This document shows positions 10,781-22,559 of a stretch of 64,000 nucleotides of DNA, one piece after another (within the stretch, counting starts at the first letter, position 1; each line of letters opens with the position of its first letter). The DNA comes from Acanthosepion pharaonis (lineage: Eukaryota > Mollusca > Cephalopoda > Sepiida > Sepiidae). The translations under genes were made by a program, and so were the position numbers. Below the pieces are notes generated by a model, which was not told the DNA's origin, searched no databases, and saw only the letters and a list, made by a program, of their open reading frames with translations. The stretch lies in assembly GCA_903632075.3 (NCBI GenBank), contig CAHIKZ030002080.1:7501-71500 (forward strand), read 5' to 3'.

Positions 10781-10897
10781 TCATCTGAAATGTCCATTAT
10801 TTAATTGACTGGCATGCAAGAAAGGCCAATCTTTTCCGTGCCTGGTGTTTACAGAAATGAAGAAATCTTCTCGGCATTTTGCACAGCTGGTTTCTAC
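10781..10897 (-). CDS. probable terminal exon with CxxC motif, unknown protein
   Basis: Read on the minus strand, an acceptor CATGTCACAG precedes a 117-nt open stretch starting in phase 0. It encodes 38 residues and ends in TGA at 10783-10781. The peptide begins VETSCAKCREDFF and continues ISVNTRHGKDWPFLHAS. Two cysteines (residues 5 and 8) and two histidines (20 and 28) could form a zinc site. Composition is close to 45% GC against under 30% in the surroundings, which is how an exon looks here. I do not recognise the family. Upstream exons would lie at higher coordinates and were not found; LINE fragments fill 11030-14540. It could instead be a fragment of an unrecognised element. Confidence 0.5.
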   Translation of the reverse strand, partial: VETSCAKCREDFFISVNTRHGKDWPFLHASQLNNGHFR

Positions 10898-11024
10898 CTG
10901 TGACATGCATTTAAAAAAATATCCAAGTAAAATTATCTTCCAAACTAAAAGAAAATTTTGCTTCCATGAATGAAATAAAATTAACTGGTATTTGAAGTTT
11001 TTATTTATATTTTTTTTTATTTTT

Positions 11025-11162
11025 ACTTCTGTTCACTCAATACAAGGCTTAAGAACCGCTCAAGATAGAGGGTTACTGAATAAGGCATGAGGAATGATAG
11101 ACGACAATTGGCCATGGATTTGAAGCGGTTGAAACTAATGTTCAGGGAAGCATCCAAGTGTG

Positions 11163-11216
<54 letters not shown>

Positions 11217-12010
11217 GTATATATAATAAAATCCGTATCACTCCATGCAAGGTAGTAAAGCCATTAAAACGCAATGAGTTACAAGGTGTGGCAGAATTAG
11301 GAACAGAAACATTTATAATTAGTGGAAAGGAAAAGAGTAATCAGGAGGACAGTAGATACTATCAAGGCAGGTGTAAATGGTAGTGGCATCAGCATAGATG
11401 CCAAGTTGAGAGCTGATGTCATTGGGAAGGTCATTAATGAAAATTAAAAACAGTAGGGCCAAGGATGGAGCCCTGGGTGACACCTGTATTAGTACAAAAG
11501 GATGTAGACTAGTGGCCATTCAGGATAACTTTCATTTCACATTTTGATAGGAAAGACTGGATCAGTTCAAAAATATGTCCAGCGACACCATAATTTTTCA
11601 GACTGTGGAGAAAACCTGCATGCCAAACCCTGTCAAAGGCTTTTGAGATGTTCGAAGCTACAGTTCGGGCTTCACCATTTTTATCTAGAGCATGATAGAT
11701 GCTTTCTACAATTATCACCAGTACATCAGCAGTTGACCTGGAGAAATCAAAGCCACATTGCTTGTCTGAGAAAAGGCCCTGTGATGAGAGAGATGCTGAA
11801 TCAATTTAGCATTATGACCTCTAGGAGTTTCCTAAAAAGAGGTCGAAGGCTAATAGGCTGATAGCTGACAGGGTCAGACAGTTCACCAGAGTTCTTAAAA
11901 ACTGGAAGAATACGTGACTTCCAGCAGGTGGTGAGGCATTTATTATAAAATTTAGAGATAATAGGGGCCAGTTTGGGTACACACTTCTTCTGAGAAAAAG
12001 AATTCTATCA
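11025..12010 (-). mobile_element. LINE-A fragment (reverse transcriptase to 3' end)
   Basis: A non-LTR retrotransposon remnant on the minus strand. From right to left it reads: RT finger/palm (PKLAPI and CLTTCWK-like), a SYQPISL-like stretch, motif A as SNISKAFDRVWH (about 11640-11610), the QSFLS...VILNGH region, the TGVTQGSILGP motif, then YADATTIYTC (about 11405-11375). The 3' tail at 11030-11100 contains CTCAATACAAGGCTTAAGA, also seen at 13780-13835, 34019-34075 and 59928-60010. The element would copy its RNA by target-primed reverse transcription. This copy is dead: the motif A Asp is Asn, the second Asp of YADD is Ala, and frames are broken. A (TA)n tract (11167-11214) is inserted in the 3' part. 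Confidence 0.85.
11167..11214. repeat. (TA)n microsatellite
   Basis: About 24 uninterrupted TA units within the 3' region of the LINE-A fragment. Confidence 0.97.
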
Positions 12011-12244
12011 CATACATTTGAAACTAAAATCTTAATCTTTGTTGTTTTTAGCACAATGTTTGGTTTATATGGTTTTTGGCCTTTTGGATTATGTTGCATC
12101 TTACATTTTTTTTTTTTTTTAGTATTTACTAAATACTTTCTTATCTTCTCAAGATCACAGATTAACACGTTTACTATCACATGGTGATGTGTATAATGTC
12201 ATATGGTGATGTGTATAATGTCATATTGCATATTCCCACTGTTG

Positions 12245-12705
12245 CACATTCAATCTAGAATCATAAGACAGTGTAAATAGTGACAACAGTGTAGTTGTTC
12301 TTTTCTTTCATATGCCATGGCCTTTCAGGACGTGGGTAATTATGACTCTCCACAACTTCCAATCTTTCATAGATAGTAATGTTGGTCTCTTTAATATCCT
12401 TCATAGTCTGTCCTGCTATCAATTTGCACATGCTTTTTAGGTAGATTATTGTTTTTGTTTGCTTTTTATGTCCTCTGAGTGTCCAATTTTCCAGACCCTC
12501 TCTCCTCATTATATGTCCTAGAAATTTCAACTCTCTCTCTCTCTCTCTTTGCCTCTATTTTCTTTAAGACTTTGCTCACATATTCTATCCATGGGATTCT
12601 CAGTATCCTTCTATAAAACAACATCTCTTTTGCCTCAAGTCCCCTCTTTATCTGTGTGGAAATTGCACAGCATTCACTGCTAAATAGAATTTATGCTACA
12701 TATCA
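12245..12705 (-). mobile_element. LINE-C (RTE-like) C-terminal fragment
   Basis: On the minus strand it encodes the typical C-terminal domain MKFLGHIMRREGLENWTLRG, followed by a remnant of the basic stretch and a CxxxHVLxGHGT-like end (PRPERPWHMK). Further upstream are RRILRIPWIEYVSK-like residues in another frame. It is the same family as 13970, 18296, 50640 and 51220. A CT-rich repeat (12527-12550) interrupts it. It lies head to head with the plus-strand copy at 13970. Confidence 0.75.
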
Positions 12706-13029
12706 GTTCAGCACTTTTTCTTTGTCGCAAATTCTCCTGCTTCTTAAAACCTTGATTTCTACAAATGATTATTGTTAAAAAAAAAGTCATGACACACAAA
12801 TGCATCACATGGCATAATAGAGGGAGGGAAGAAACAAAGCTAATATCAAAGACACATATTAACATCATGCTTTATAATTGCTTTCATTTCTACAATATAT
12901 TAATGAGCTACCTAAGAACATACCATGATCAATAGTGAATATCCTATATGGATGATAAAACAGTTTACAGGTGCCCCTCCTGAAATCTGGAAAACCAGAA
13001 CCTAGCAGCTCATCCCTCTGCTGACCCCA

Positions 13030-13840
13030 CCCAAGTGGCTCAGTGGGGAAAAGCACTGGCTTTTTAAATTCAATACAGCCAAAACCAAACTATTAACATT
13101 CAACCACCGAGCAGACCCTAAACTTTCACCTATCAAAGATGCTCCTTGTCTTGGATATCTATTGGGACTCAAGCTCTTCACAGACCAGAAGTGGAACTAC
13201 TGCTAAAGATGCTGGCAAAATGCTTGGTTCATTCTGCCACTCCAGTAAGTATCTGATTCTTCATGCTATACTCTTACCTTTACAAGAGCCAGATCAGACC
13301 AAAAATAGAGTTTTGCTGTCATATCTGGGCTGGAACTGCCCAGTCCTTACTTGCTTGTCTTGATAGAATTCAAAAGCATCTACACGGCCTTGTGGGTGAT
13401 GAATTATTTTCCACCCTACAACTCATTTCCCACAAACAAAACCTAGTGAGCCTCTTGTTGCTCTATCGCTATTTCCATGACATGTTTCGACTAGCTACTT
13501 TTCTTAGTCCCACTACTTCCAACCTTTACTACTGAGACCTGCCATGCCACATACACAAAGATGAATCATCCCCATTGCCTTCATATTGAAACAGCAAGAA
13601 GTTCCATTTGGACAGCTTCTTACCAAGAACTGCTGCTTTGTGGAACAAACTCCTGACAGGATGTTTTCCCAATCACTACAATCTTGACCTTTTCAAGTCT
13701 AGAGTTAACCTTTAATCTTTCCTGAATAACCCCATGAACTTCACTTCTTGGCCTTTCTTATGCTCATACAACAGAGTAACTTTCTACCTTAAGTGGCTCT
13801 TGGGCCTTGTACTGGGTGAATATTAGTATTTAAAAAAAGG
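13030..13840 (+). mobile_element. LINE-A 3' fragment (RT thumb to 3' end)
   Basis: Segments in several frames match the region after the RT catalytic loop of LINE-A: KTKLLTFNHRADPKLSPIKD, then LYSYLYKSQIRPKIEFCCHI followed by WAGTAQSLL, LDRIQK, LLLYRYFHD, LPRTAALWNKL and FPNHYNLDLFKSRVN. The 3' tail CTTAAGTGGCTCTTGGGCCT closes it at about 13840. Frameshifts and stops make it a pseudogene. Confidence 0.85.
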
Positions 13841-13964
13841 TACCAAAACAGTTTAGTAGTTTTATATGATATGAGTTTTGCTTTGACTCAGAATCACTTC
13901 ACTACTTCTCTAATTCCATTGCTTGGTCAAAATTTGGGGAGGAGGTTATAACATTATGCAAGAA

Positions 13965-14540
13965 TTGAAATCACAGAGAACTTTGATCCTCTTATATTGT
14001 ACTGAATGTTGGACAATTTTCTCAGAGAAGATTAAAGGCAACAGAGAAGCATGAGGAAGTTTTAAAAACAAAAACAAAAAAATGACACTTAAAATCAGAA
14101 AGAAAGAGCTGAAATTTATGGTACACTTAATGAGGAAAGAGGGCTTGGAGAATTTGACACTCAATGGACATATTGAAGGCAAGTGGGGTAGAGGGAAACA
14201 TCAAGTAATGTGCCTAAGGACAGCAGAACAAGAAGAGCAAGGAATAGTTGATGGAGGGTGGTAAACACTGCTTAGAGCAACAAAGAGTAGGAAGCTGTGA
14301 ACAGCTGAAATTTCTAGAAGATATGAGAAAAGAAAGCTTGGAGAATTTGACACTCACTTGATATATTGAAGGCATGAGGGACAAACAATAAATAATCTAC
14401 CAAACATGCTTGTGTAAACAACAAATCAGGAAAGGACAGTATAAAAAGCAAACATTGCTAAGACCTACAAAGTACAGGAAATTGTAGAAAAGCCATAATC
14501 TCCTACGTCCTCAAGGAACGTGGCACATAGAAGCAACAGC
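13965..14540 (+). mobile_element. LINE-C (RTE-like) fragment with internal duplication
   Basis: Recognisable C-terminal residues (LKFMVHLMRKEGLENLTLNG, then HIEGKWGRGKHQ) end in CCTCAAGGAACGTGGCACAT. The segment starting ATGAGGAAAGAGGGCTTGGA (about 14131) recurs in diverged form at about 14320 (ATGAGAAAAGAAAGCTTGGA). That gives a ~190-bp internal duplication or two nested insertions. Confidence 0.75.
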
Positions 14541-15849
14541 AGTTAATGTGTTATCATAGTTATAATTCTCTTATTTTAGTGAACTCTATTCTTGTTTAAG
14601 AGATAATTGGTGTAAGACAAATAAGAATAAGTAGTTTGGAAGGTCAATATTCTTGTTAGAAAATCTGTATTTTAAAAAAATAGTAGTATAAAAAAATGAG
14701 AAAAAAAAAATTAATTTCTGCATTGTTTTGTCTGTCAGATTTTAAAGATTGTTTGTTGGATTTTCTGCCTCTGTTGTCAAAAAAAACAAACTCTTTCTGA
14801 TCAAGAATCCTTTCCAATTGCATCTCTGCTACTGCCATAGCAACCAGCATTACTCATTGTCATTTCCATTGGTCTTTTGTTGATGAGTCACAAGACCACT
14901 AATTGATAACAATCCTAATTAAGCAAACACACACATACTGAAGTATAAAATTTTAATCATGCATACATAAATACACAAACACCTGAAGCTTGATTTTTAA
15001 GTGATAGTAATTTTGTTTGTTTGTTTTTACTTTTGTTAATTGACAAAATAAAAATCTTATTGCCAATTCTTCACAGTTCACTAAGATCAGAATTCAAGAA
15101 ACAGATTCCAAGTGAAGACTGTTTTGATTTCAATATGAGTTTTTGCATGTTAGGAATGAAAGTGATGTCATTTAAACTTTGCCACAATGCCCGATAGAGA
15201 TATCATTTTCCTTTTGTCAAATGGCTGGCAGATTTAACTCTGTTGTCATCAATGAAACTCACTCTGTACAACACCTGCACTTAATGGGGGAAAAAGTACT
15301 CAAAAATTTGAATTATTTGAAAACAGCAGATACAAGAAGCACAATAACAAGACTGGGTAGGTCAAGTTTTCTGCTAACAAAATGCTATTTTTCCACAATC
15401 ATCACCATTGTCTCTCTAGCCTTGCCAGCAATGTTCAAGACTCTATGCCCGTTCTGTTGCTAATACTGAAATGTATTATCCCAACACTGAAATGTGCTCA
15501 CATCCACTGTTTGGTCTTTATAAGTCTTTGAAAGTTAATAGATTCAATTTTTTTCACATGAATGAATTCAGTGATATATCTCTTCATATACAATTTCATA
15601 CTAGACTGTTCCTGTGTGTAACAAGGAAAAAAAAAAAAAAAAATGGGATGTTAGTGGGAAGGTTCAACCTCGATTATCAACATAATAAAAGTAGGAAGCA
15701 TTACTTTCAGAGCAAGCCATGTGTGTCTCTCTCATATATATAATTTCTTAGCCTAATCAATTTCACAAAATTTGACAAAATGACTAAACATCAGTTTTAT
15801 TTTTCTGATAAAGGCTTCTTCAAGAACTTTTGGCATGCCTTCATTTTAT
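14541..15849. other. AT-rich non-coding stretch
   Basis: Open frames at 15179-15743 are short, AT-driven and without splice sites or motifs. Poly-A at 15629-15643. Nothing else recognised. Confidence 0.5.
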
Positions 15850-16030
15850 TTATATATATATATATATATAGTAATAAAAAGATAGAACAGTAAGATATAT
15901 AATCTGGTGTTCTTACTGATATTTTTATTTTTACAAAAAAGTGCTCAATGTAAATTTACAGAGCATAAATATTATAAATTAACTGATTTAAAATATGGTT
16001 TCTTCACTACGCAGGAATTACCAAGTTTCA

Positions 16031-16047
16031 TATATGACAACAATATT

Positions 16048-16085
<38 letters not shown>

Positions 16086-16102
16086 AATATTGTCATATAT
16101 GG
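16031..16102. repeat. palindrome with (TA)n core
   Basis: The arms ATATGACAACAATATTCCAT and ATGGAATATTGTCATATAT are near-perfect complements flanking a (TA)n core (16050-16082). The whole ~72 bp can fold into a single cruciform or hairpin. Confidence 0.9.
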
Positions 16103-16640
16103 CCTGGTGCCCAGCTGTAAGTCTTGAGGTGCTTAGCAAAATCCAGAGACAGATATGCAATGTGATAAGTTGTGATCTGTCTATAGTCACTTACTCACAG
16201 CTGTGCAACGGCTTCTCTGTGTCTCTTACATAAGTATTTTCATGGCAACTATTCCAATAAGTTGCTTTCTCTGGTTCCCAGACTGCATGAATTTAAGCAT
16301 GCTACTAGGTTGGCATCTCTGTCCCACCCTTTCACTGTCGAAATGGTTAAATGTAACCATCTCTTCTACTCAAACAGCTTTTTCTCTCACACTTCCCGTC
16401 TTACTTGCTTCCCTGATAACTACAATCTTCAAATATTCAAGTGTAATGTCAATCGACATCTTCTGATACCTTGATTTTGTCCCTGCCTCCTTCTCTTTAT
16501 CCTTTCCTCAAACGCGCCTCTTTAATCTTGTTCTCTACCCTCTGTAACCCCTTGCGTGCTAGTGGCACTCTTGCCACACACACACACACACACACACACC
16601 TGATGCAGGATTTTCCCCAAAAGTATAGCAAGCTTAAAGG
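16103..16640 (+). mobile_element. LINE-B 3' fragment
   Basis: Carries LEVLSKIQRQICNVI, the same RT C-terminal motif as KFLTKSKER/ILNKIQRKICNVI at 57530. The coding decay pattern and pyrimidine-rich 3' UTR match those at 57720-57990, including CCCTGATAACTACAATCTTC. A (CA)n run (16575-16599) follows the GTGGCACTCTTGCC segment. Confidence 0.8.
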
Positions 16641-18295
16641 GACTGCAAGTTGACCTTCCTTTTACAATGTTGATGCTTTTAGTAAGCCAAGGGGATCAGG
16701 GTGTGGGGAACTGTATTGCTATACATATACATGTAGAGCCTCACATTAAACCTGATCTTATAAATTTTAGAGTCAAATATTGTACAGAACTGCAAAAGAA
16801 AGCATTTATACACAAGAACATGCTTCAGGTAATTAATATTTAATTAGAACCCCCCCCACACACACACACACTTTTGTTTTGTTTTTTTTTTGCATTTTAA
16901 TACTTTTTCCAAGTGGTTCTGATAGTGTGTATAAACATTGAAATATCAACCGAATGAGCTTATGCACTTAATTCTACACTATAAGTAATGTTTTTTAAGG
17001 CATTTACTTTTTATCAACAATGATTTTTATATATACACACATACTCGCATAGATGAAAAAGAATATATTTTTAAATGGTATAGATATTACTCCATTTTAT
17101 GGTTTGCATGTTGTACAGAGTTTAATTATATAATTAGGGTAAAAATTAAGCATGTAGTTCTACCAACTGATATATTATTAAAAAGAAATATCTCTATAAA
17201 CTCTTAACTTCCAGAAAACTAAGCTCTTGGAAGAAAACCTTTTAATCTTCAACATGAAGTGATAACATAGACCAGATCTTTTCTTGTTTTTACTATGTCA
17301 CCAGGGTTGTGTAGCAACCTCATAATATTAATCATATGAAAATTCCATAAGTAAAAGAGAAAAACGTGTATCAAAAAATTTCTCAAGTTGAAATGATGTC
17401 CAGAAAACACTTGGAAATGTTTTTTGATGAATCTAGAATTTCAAAACTGGAAAATAAAATAAGACTTGCACTTTAGAGAAACAAAATTAATTGCAAATGG
17501 ATGTAAGACATAAAACTTGTATGATTGGTTTGTTTTTATATATACTTGATTTATTCAATATTTTCTTTCATTTTTTTAAAGATATATGATTTACTCCATG
17601 TCAGATAACATGGATTATTTCATTGTACTGAAAAAGGCAGGAGAATAACAGTGACCATTGTTTTTTGTTGTATTTGATTGATTTTTTTTTTTTTGTCGTC
17701 CTGGTAAAAGAGGAAGGCATCAAAAGAAAAACAAAATTGTTGAACTCCTTGAGGTTGAAGGACAATAAAGTAGACTATTATTCTTTCTACTTGTCAGAGA
17801 ATCAGGCTTGGCTTTATTTTCTCTTCCTCTAAGCACTATCTGATAGGAAGCTGACCTGTTGTGGTTTCAAACAAAGAGGATACAAATTAATAATGCAGAA
17901 TTTAATTAAAGCTATCATTTCTTTACCTTTTTAATATACAAGAATAGTGACTTTTTTGTTGTTTTTTTTCCTCCTTTTTCAAGATTAGCAGAAGACTTAA
18001 TTTTGATTCAAAATGAAGGGAAATTATTAAATCAGGATTGATATTGTAAATAAGTGAAAGATTTTAATTTGTTAAAAAAAATTATTTGATATAGGAAAGA
18101 TTGTTCAACACCAACCCAAGAATTTTCAACCATTTGTCAGTTTCAATGATTAATTCTCTAATAGAATTCTGCAGTTAACATTTATTGAATGACAAAATTA
18201 TCTAGATGGCTCATGAAGTGGATAAAAATAATTTTAAGGTAGGCATTTTAATGTTTGTTTAATTGATTCTTTTTTTGTTTTAGAATATCAATTAG
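16641..18295. other. AT-rich non-coding stretch
   Basis: Short (CA)n at about 16855-16872 and poly-T runs. No open frame with supporting motifs. Confidence 0.5.
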
Positions 18296-18912
18296 CAATT
18301 TCTTTAATTCCTATCTTAGTGAAGTATTTTGACAGAGGACGGTAAGTGCAATGCACAGATCCAATGACATATTGGGATGACCAAAGACACATTCCATAAG
18401 CCAGGCAGAATATTATGAGACAGAAGGATTTCTTTGGTATCAAAGGAAAGAGTGCTGAGCGGCTACGTGACATTTGTCCTCCTTTATGGCAGCAAATGTT
18501 GGATGGTCTCCTCAAAGATGAAGAAGAGACTTGAGACAATGAAGATATGGTTCTACCAAAGGATGCTAAGGCTATCATGGACCAAGTGTGTGAGCAACAA
18601 TGAGATTTCAGAGAGGATACAAACAAGGAGGAAGTTTATGCTTAACAACAGGAAGAGGCAGATGAAATATCTGGGACATGTAATGAGAAAGAAGGGCTTG
18701 GAGAATCTGATACTCACAGGTCAAATAGAGGGAAAGAGAGACAAAGGAAAGCAACTCGTGACATACATGGTGGGCTTAAATAAGTGGATGACAGAACATG
18801 GTCTGATTTTAGCAGAGGGACAAAACTTATTGAGAGCCAGGAATGGGATAAATTTTGGAGAGCCATTTTTTTCCACGTCCTGAAGGGACATGGCACATAA
18901 ATAAAAAAAAAA
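18296..18912 (+). mobile_element. LINE-C (RTE-like) 3' fragment, best copy
   Basis: Encodes the C-terminal ~150 residues of an RTE-type endonuclease-reverse transcriptase in one open frame (18434-18880): YGSKCWMVSSKMKKRLETMK, then FYQRMLRLSWTKCVSNNEIS, QMKYLGHVMRKKGLENLILT and GQIEGKRDKGKQLVTYM. It ends in GGGACATGGCACATAAAT and an A-rich tail (18901-18912), which marks a genuine LINE 3' terminus. The RT core and endonuclease are absent (5' truncation, as usual for LINEs). Confidence 0.85.
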
Positions 18913-20088
18913 ATACATATATAAGAGAGATTTTTATACCCACCACCATAGAATTCTAAGTAATAGCTTAAATTGTTTGAAACTTTAATCTTTTATCTTT
19001 TTATTTAAAGTTTTCATTGATTCTGGAACTAGTGTCATCATCAAATGTAAGTGTTTGAACAGAAGTCTGTCAAATGCTTCTGTGTAATCACTTCTTTTAC
19101 AATGCAAAGAATTTATGCTGAATGTTTGTGTACTCAAGTCATAAATTATGTGCATTGAAAGACTAAGGTTATCCTCATGTCAGCCAAAATTATTATTATC
19201 AATTATGAAACAAAAGGAACATTCAGCATATTCACAATTATCTTAAGAATAACTTAACATTTTTTTTTTATTTTTTACAACAGTCTATTTTTAGTAACAT
19301 ATCTGGAGTTTCAAACCAATACCTCAACGACAAACAGAGGAGTATCGATTAAAACTTGTGTGTGGGCAAAATAAAGACCCCACCACCTTAGATAGGATTA
19401 ATTAATGCAATGCAATATATAAGGCTCATGTAAAATTTTCCAATTATATATTCAGTTACTCTTAAAACAACACTGGTAACTTACACACAATCTTCCCTAA
19501 AATGTATAAATATCTATTTCAAAGATTAGTTGTACCATAGCTATTCCATTTATTTAATGAAGAGGGGGAATTTTATTTTTCAAATAAAGATTAAACACTT
19601 CCCTACAACCATTGGGGTGTCAAGCTTTTGCCTTAATACATTTCGAAGCTGATGGATTAGACGAAAAAGACAGATTTAAAACCATTTCATAATATCTGCT
19701 GTAGACTGGAGACAGATTAACTCTTATTGAAAAAAAACATTGTATCATTAGCAATATGAGAGTTAATAAAGTGTGCAGCAGAAATACCTGCCATACATAC
19801 TTTCCAGATAATGGTAAGAAATTAGTTAGATAAAGACACCATTGTCACTAATGTCTCACCATTATGTAGGAGGTATTTCTGCCATACCCTGTAATTGCAA
19901 CACAATTTCTCAAGAATGATACAAAAGTGGCATATTTGAATGCTTTGAATAAAGTATAATTTAAACAAAAAAAAAAAAGCTACTAAAAAAGGTTTATACA
20001 TTTTTTTTTTTTTAAATTTTCAAGTAATAAATATTGTTTTTATTTTTAAATCTTATAACCCAAAAAAACTACTGGTTTATATACATAA

Positions 20089-20090
<2 letters not shown>
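18913..20090. other. AT-rich non-coding stretch
   Basis: No recognised gene. ATACCTGCCATACATACTTT (about 19787) and GTATTTCTGCCATACCC (about 19873) are loosely inverted over ~100 bp and may be another old fold-back. Confidence 0.4.

Positions 20091-20093
<3 letters not shown>

Positions 20094-20120
<27 letters not shown>
20094..20120. repeat. (TA)n microsatellite
   Basis: About 13 TA units. Confidence 0.95.
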
Positions 20121-20309
20121 GTCATCCACAGGCAGACTGTTTTGCTGTATCACTGCTCTTCAGTGTGGTTAGATGTTCGATTGCTTCAAGCTGTGATCGA
20201 GATTCTAACCATAGGCTATCACCACACAGCAGAGAGGGGAATTTTTATTGTTTTTATATATGAAATATGCCACTGGCCTGGAAAGCTCAATTCCTTTCGG
20301 TTGAAAAGA

Positions 20310-20320
20310 AAGAGAGAGAG

Positions 20321-20362
<42 letters not shown>
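20310..20362. repeat. compound (GA)n(GT)n(TA)n microsatellite
   Basis: A GA tract passes into a GT tract and then (TA)n without unique sequence in between. Confidence 0.95.
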
Positions 20363-20365
<3 letters not shown>

Positions 20366-20394
20366 ATATATCTCTATAGCCACTCATATTCACA

Positions 20395-20825
20395 GATACA
20401 CATTTACTAAGGTTGTTAACCGATCCCTATTGCAGATGCTTGCACAAGTGCATTTGTGTTTATTCAACATCCAGAGAGCCCATCTGTTGTTTATAGAGCA
20501 ACTATGCTGAACAGACCTTAGTTACAGTTTCTGGGAGAGAGCGTGTTATCTAACATGATCAACAATTTGAACAAGGCCAGCAGACTCAAGCTGAAAGCCA
20601 CAATGTCTCATGACTTCATGCTAGCACAGCTATTAGCAGCCCCCAAGAGTTCCATCTACCCAATTCCACTCACAAGGCTTGGGTCAACCCGCAGTATGAT
20701 TTTCAGGCACTTTCCAAAGGTGCTGCATACTGTGATCAACCCCCTCCAGGTGGGGGGGGGGTCTCAATCTCAGCAAGCATTTCTAGCTATAGGCACTGTT
20801 GATATCTGTCTAAAATAAGAGTGTC
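20395..20825 (+). repeat. D1 dispersed repeat, copy 1
   Basis: A ~430-bp segment with GAGCGTGTTATCTAACATGA, CTCAAGCTGAAAGCCACAAT, ACTCACAAGGCTTGGGTCAA and CCAAAGGTGCTGCATACTG. The same order of blocks occurs in diverged form at 45650-46175 and 51775-52180. The only open frame is unlike any protein I know. I regard it as an unidentified dispersed element. Confidence 0.65.
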
Positions 20826-20917
20826 TGATATAATAAAATCAACAAATGAAAAAAGTTCAGAGCTTATCTTGTTTCACATATACATCATTCATCAAGGTCA
20901 GATAAAGAAACTATCTA

Positions 20918-20918
20918 T

Positions 20919-20955
<37 letters not shown>
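20918..20955. repeat. (TA)n(TG)n microsatellite
   Basis: A TA tract changes to TG at about 20935. Confidence 0.95.
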
Positions 20956-21353
20956 TTTTTAGGGTAGCAATCCCTCTTTTATACAAGTTTCATTGAAAAT
21001 GACTGACAAGTTACTGCGTTCAAGTTTTTATTTAATTTTTCTTGTATTCTTGTAATTTTATTTTCTGGACATAAATTATGTACAAATTTTCAAAATGTTC
21101 TCTGTCTAAGCACTTTTAGCTATACTTTTAGCCATTATCAAGGATGGTTTTATTTTTACTTCGTTTATGCCTGTATCTAGAGTAATAAGAATGTTTTATT
21201 TTCCAAACATGGTCAACACATTGTGACCATGTTCATAGTTGAATGTTGCCTTTTTCTTTTTTTTATTAATAATGCGTCCATTATTTTTAGCCTTTTTTTT
21301 TTTTTTTTACATGTGGATGAGGCTATTATATTTGTATTATTAACGAGTATGTA

Positions 21354-21868
21354 TCTGCCTATATTTCTGAGATGAGGTATTATGTACACTATTTATATTA
21401 TTCGGACTATTGTCCTCATCTTTGTCTGACATAATTATTTTTTATTTTGTGTTATGCGCTCCGGCCATCTTTTATGAAATCTGGTTGGAATGTCAAACTG
21501 AACCCTTTATTTCGCTCACTGGGGTAGACTTTTCTAGTTCCACTTGCCATGTTTTAATGGATGTCAGTTATCAGTTATCTCCTGTTAATTCCCTCTCCAA
21601 GTTAACAAACTGCCTTAACCAGGTATATGAACTTTGCACTCTGCCATGTGTCCTCAAGGACACATGACACAGTGGATAAAGGTGTTGGTTAGATCCAGTG
21701 ACATGACCCAAAGAGTGTGAGTTCAATACCTGGTTAAGGCAGTGGAGAACTTGCAGAGAGGAATTAACAGGAGATAACTGATAACTGACATCCATTAGAC
21801 ATGGCAAGTGGAACTAGAACAGTCTACCCCAGTGAATGAAATAAATGGTTCAGTTCAACATTCCAATG
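21354..21868. repeat. FB-1 palindromic element, copy C
   Basis: The minus-oriented left arm begins CTGCCTATATTTCTGAGATG. The plus-oriented right arm runs to TTCAGTTCAACATTCCAA and stops before the stem-loop tail. The arms pair over about 200 bp: GGATGTCAGTTATCAGTTAT at about 21559 is mirrored at about 21772-21795. The exact centre is the short palindrome CATGTGTCC/GGACACATG at 21645-21666. Confidence 0.88.
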
Positions 21869-22243
21869 TCTGGTATTTAATTCATTTTCAGATTTCATAA
21901 TAAAAATATATTTTTGCCACCTTCTTATGGTTTTTGGTTGTAACTTTATAAGTCATTATATTTTCTTTTCCCAGATTTTCTTGATGAAAATAACCCAAAT
22001 GTAATGAGGAAACTAGTGTTGCGAGAAGTTTACAAAAAACTGACTTTTCTCTGTTGTTGATATAAAATAAATATTTTCAAATGATTTCACTTTTGCAGAA
22101 TTTCTTTTTCTTAGTTTGTATTAAATAATTTTCAAATAATTTTACTTTTATTTTCCTCATAAATCATTAAAATCATTGATTTATGTTTTTAACTTATGTC
22201 TCCTTTTGCATAATATATTGGTCTGGGTGTTAGGCATGTATAA

Positions 22244-22249
<6 letters not shown>

Positions 22250-22276
<27 letters not shown>
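22250..22276. repeat. (TA)n microsatellite
   Basis: About 13 TA units; a longer one follows at 22345. Confidence 0.95.
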
Positions 22277-22339
22277 ATGTCTGAAAGAGATATAGATTTT
22301 AAGACTGTCCTGTATTAATAATATCTTAATCTGAAAACC

Positions 22340-22344
<5 letters not shown>

Positions 22345-22397
<53 letters not shown>
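22345..22397. repeat. (TA)n microsatellite
   Basis: About 26 uninterrupted units. Confidence 0.97.
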
Positions 22398-22400
<3 letters not shown>

Positions 22401-22559
22401 TTAATAACTAGCAGTCATACCAAGCTGGTTGATAAGAAAAACCGTTCAATTAGAATGGAGCGAAAACAGCATCATGTTTAGATGTAATAGTCTATCTTCT
22501 TGAATTACTTTAAGGTACTTTCATTAAAAAACATTTTGAATTAATGCAGTTACTGATAT

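Noticed and set aside
12865..13056. Minus-strand open frame with a protein-like stretch (EPLGWGQQRDELLGSGFPDF)
   Set aside because: It overlaps the plus-strand LINE-A fragment and is the shadow of that element; no splice sites or homologous neighbours.
15179..15743. Two adjacent plus-strand open frames of 90-94 codons
   Set aside because: No splice sites, motifs or compositional shift; ordinary AT-rich chance frames.
18288..18626. 112-codon minus-strand open frame
   Set aside because: Antisense to the LINE-C coding frame at 18434-18880, which has the recognisable motifs.
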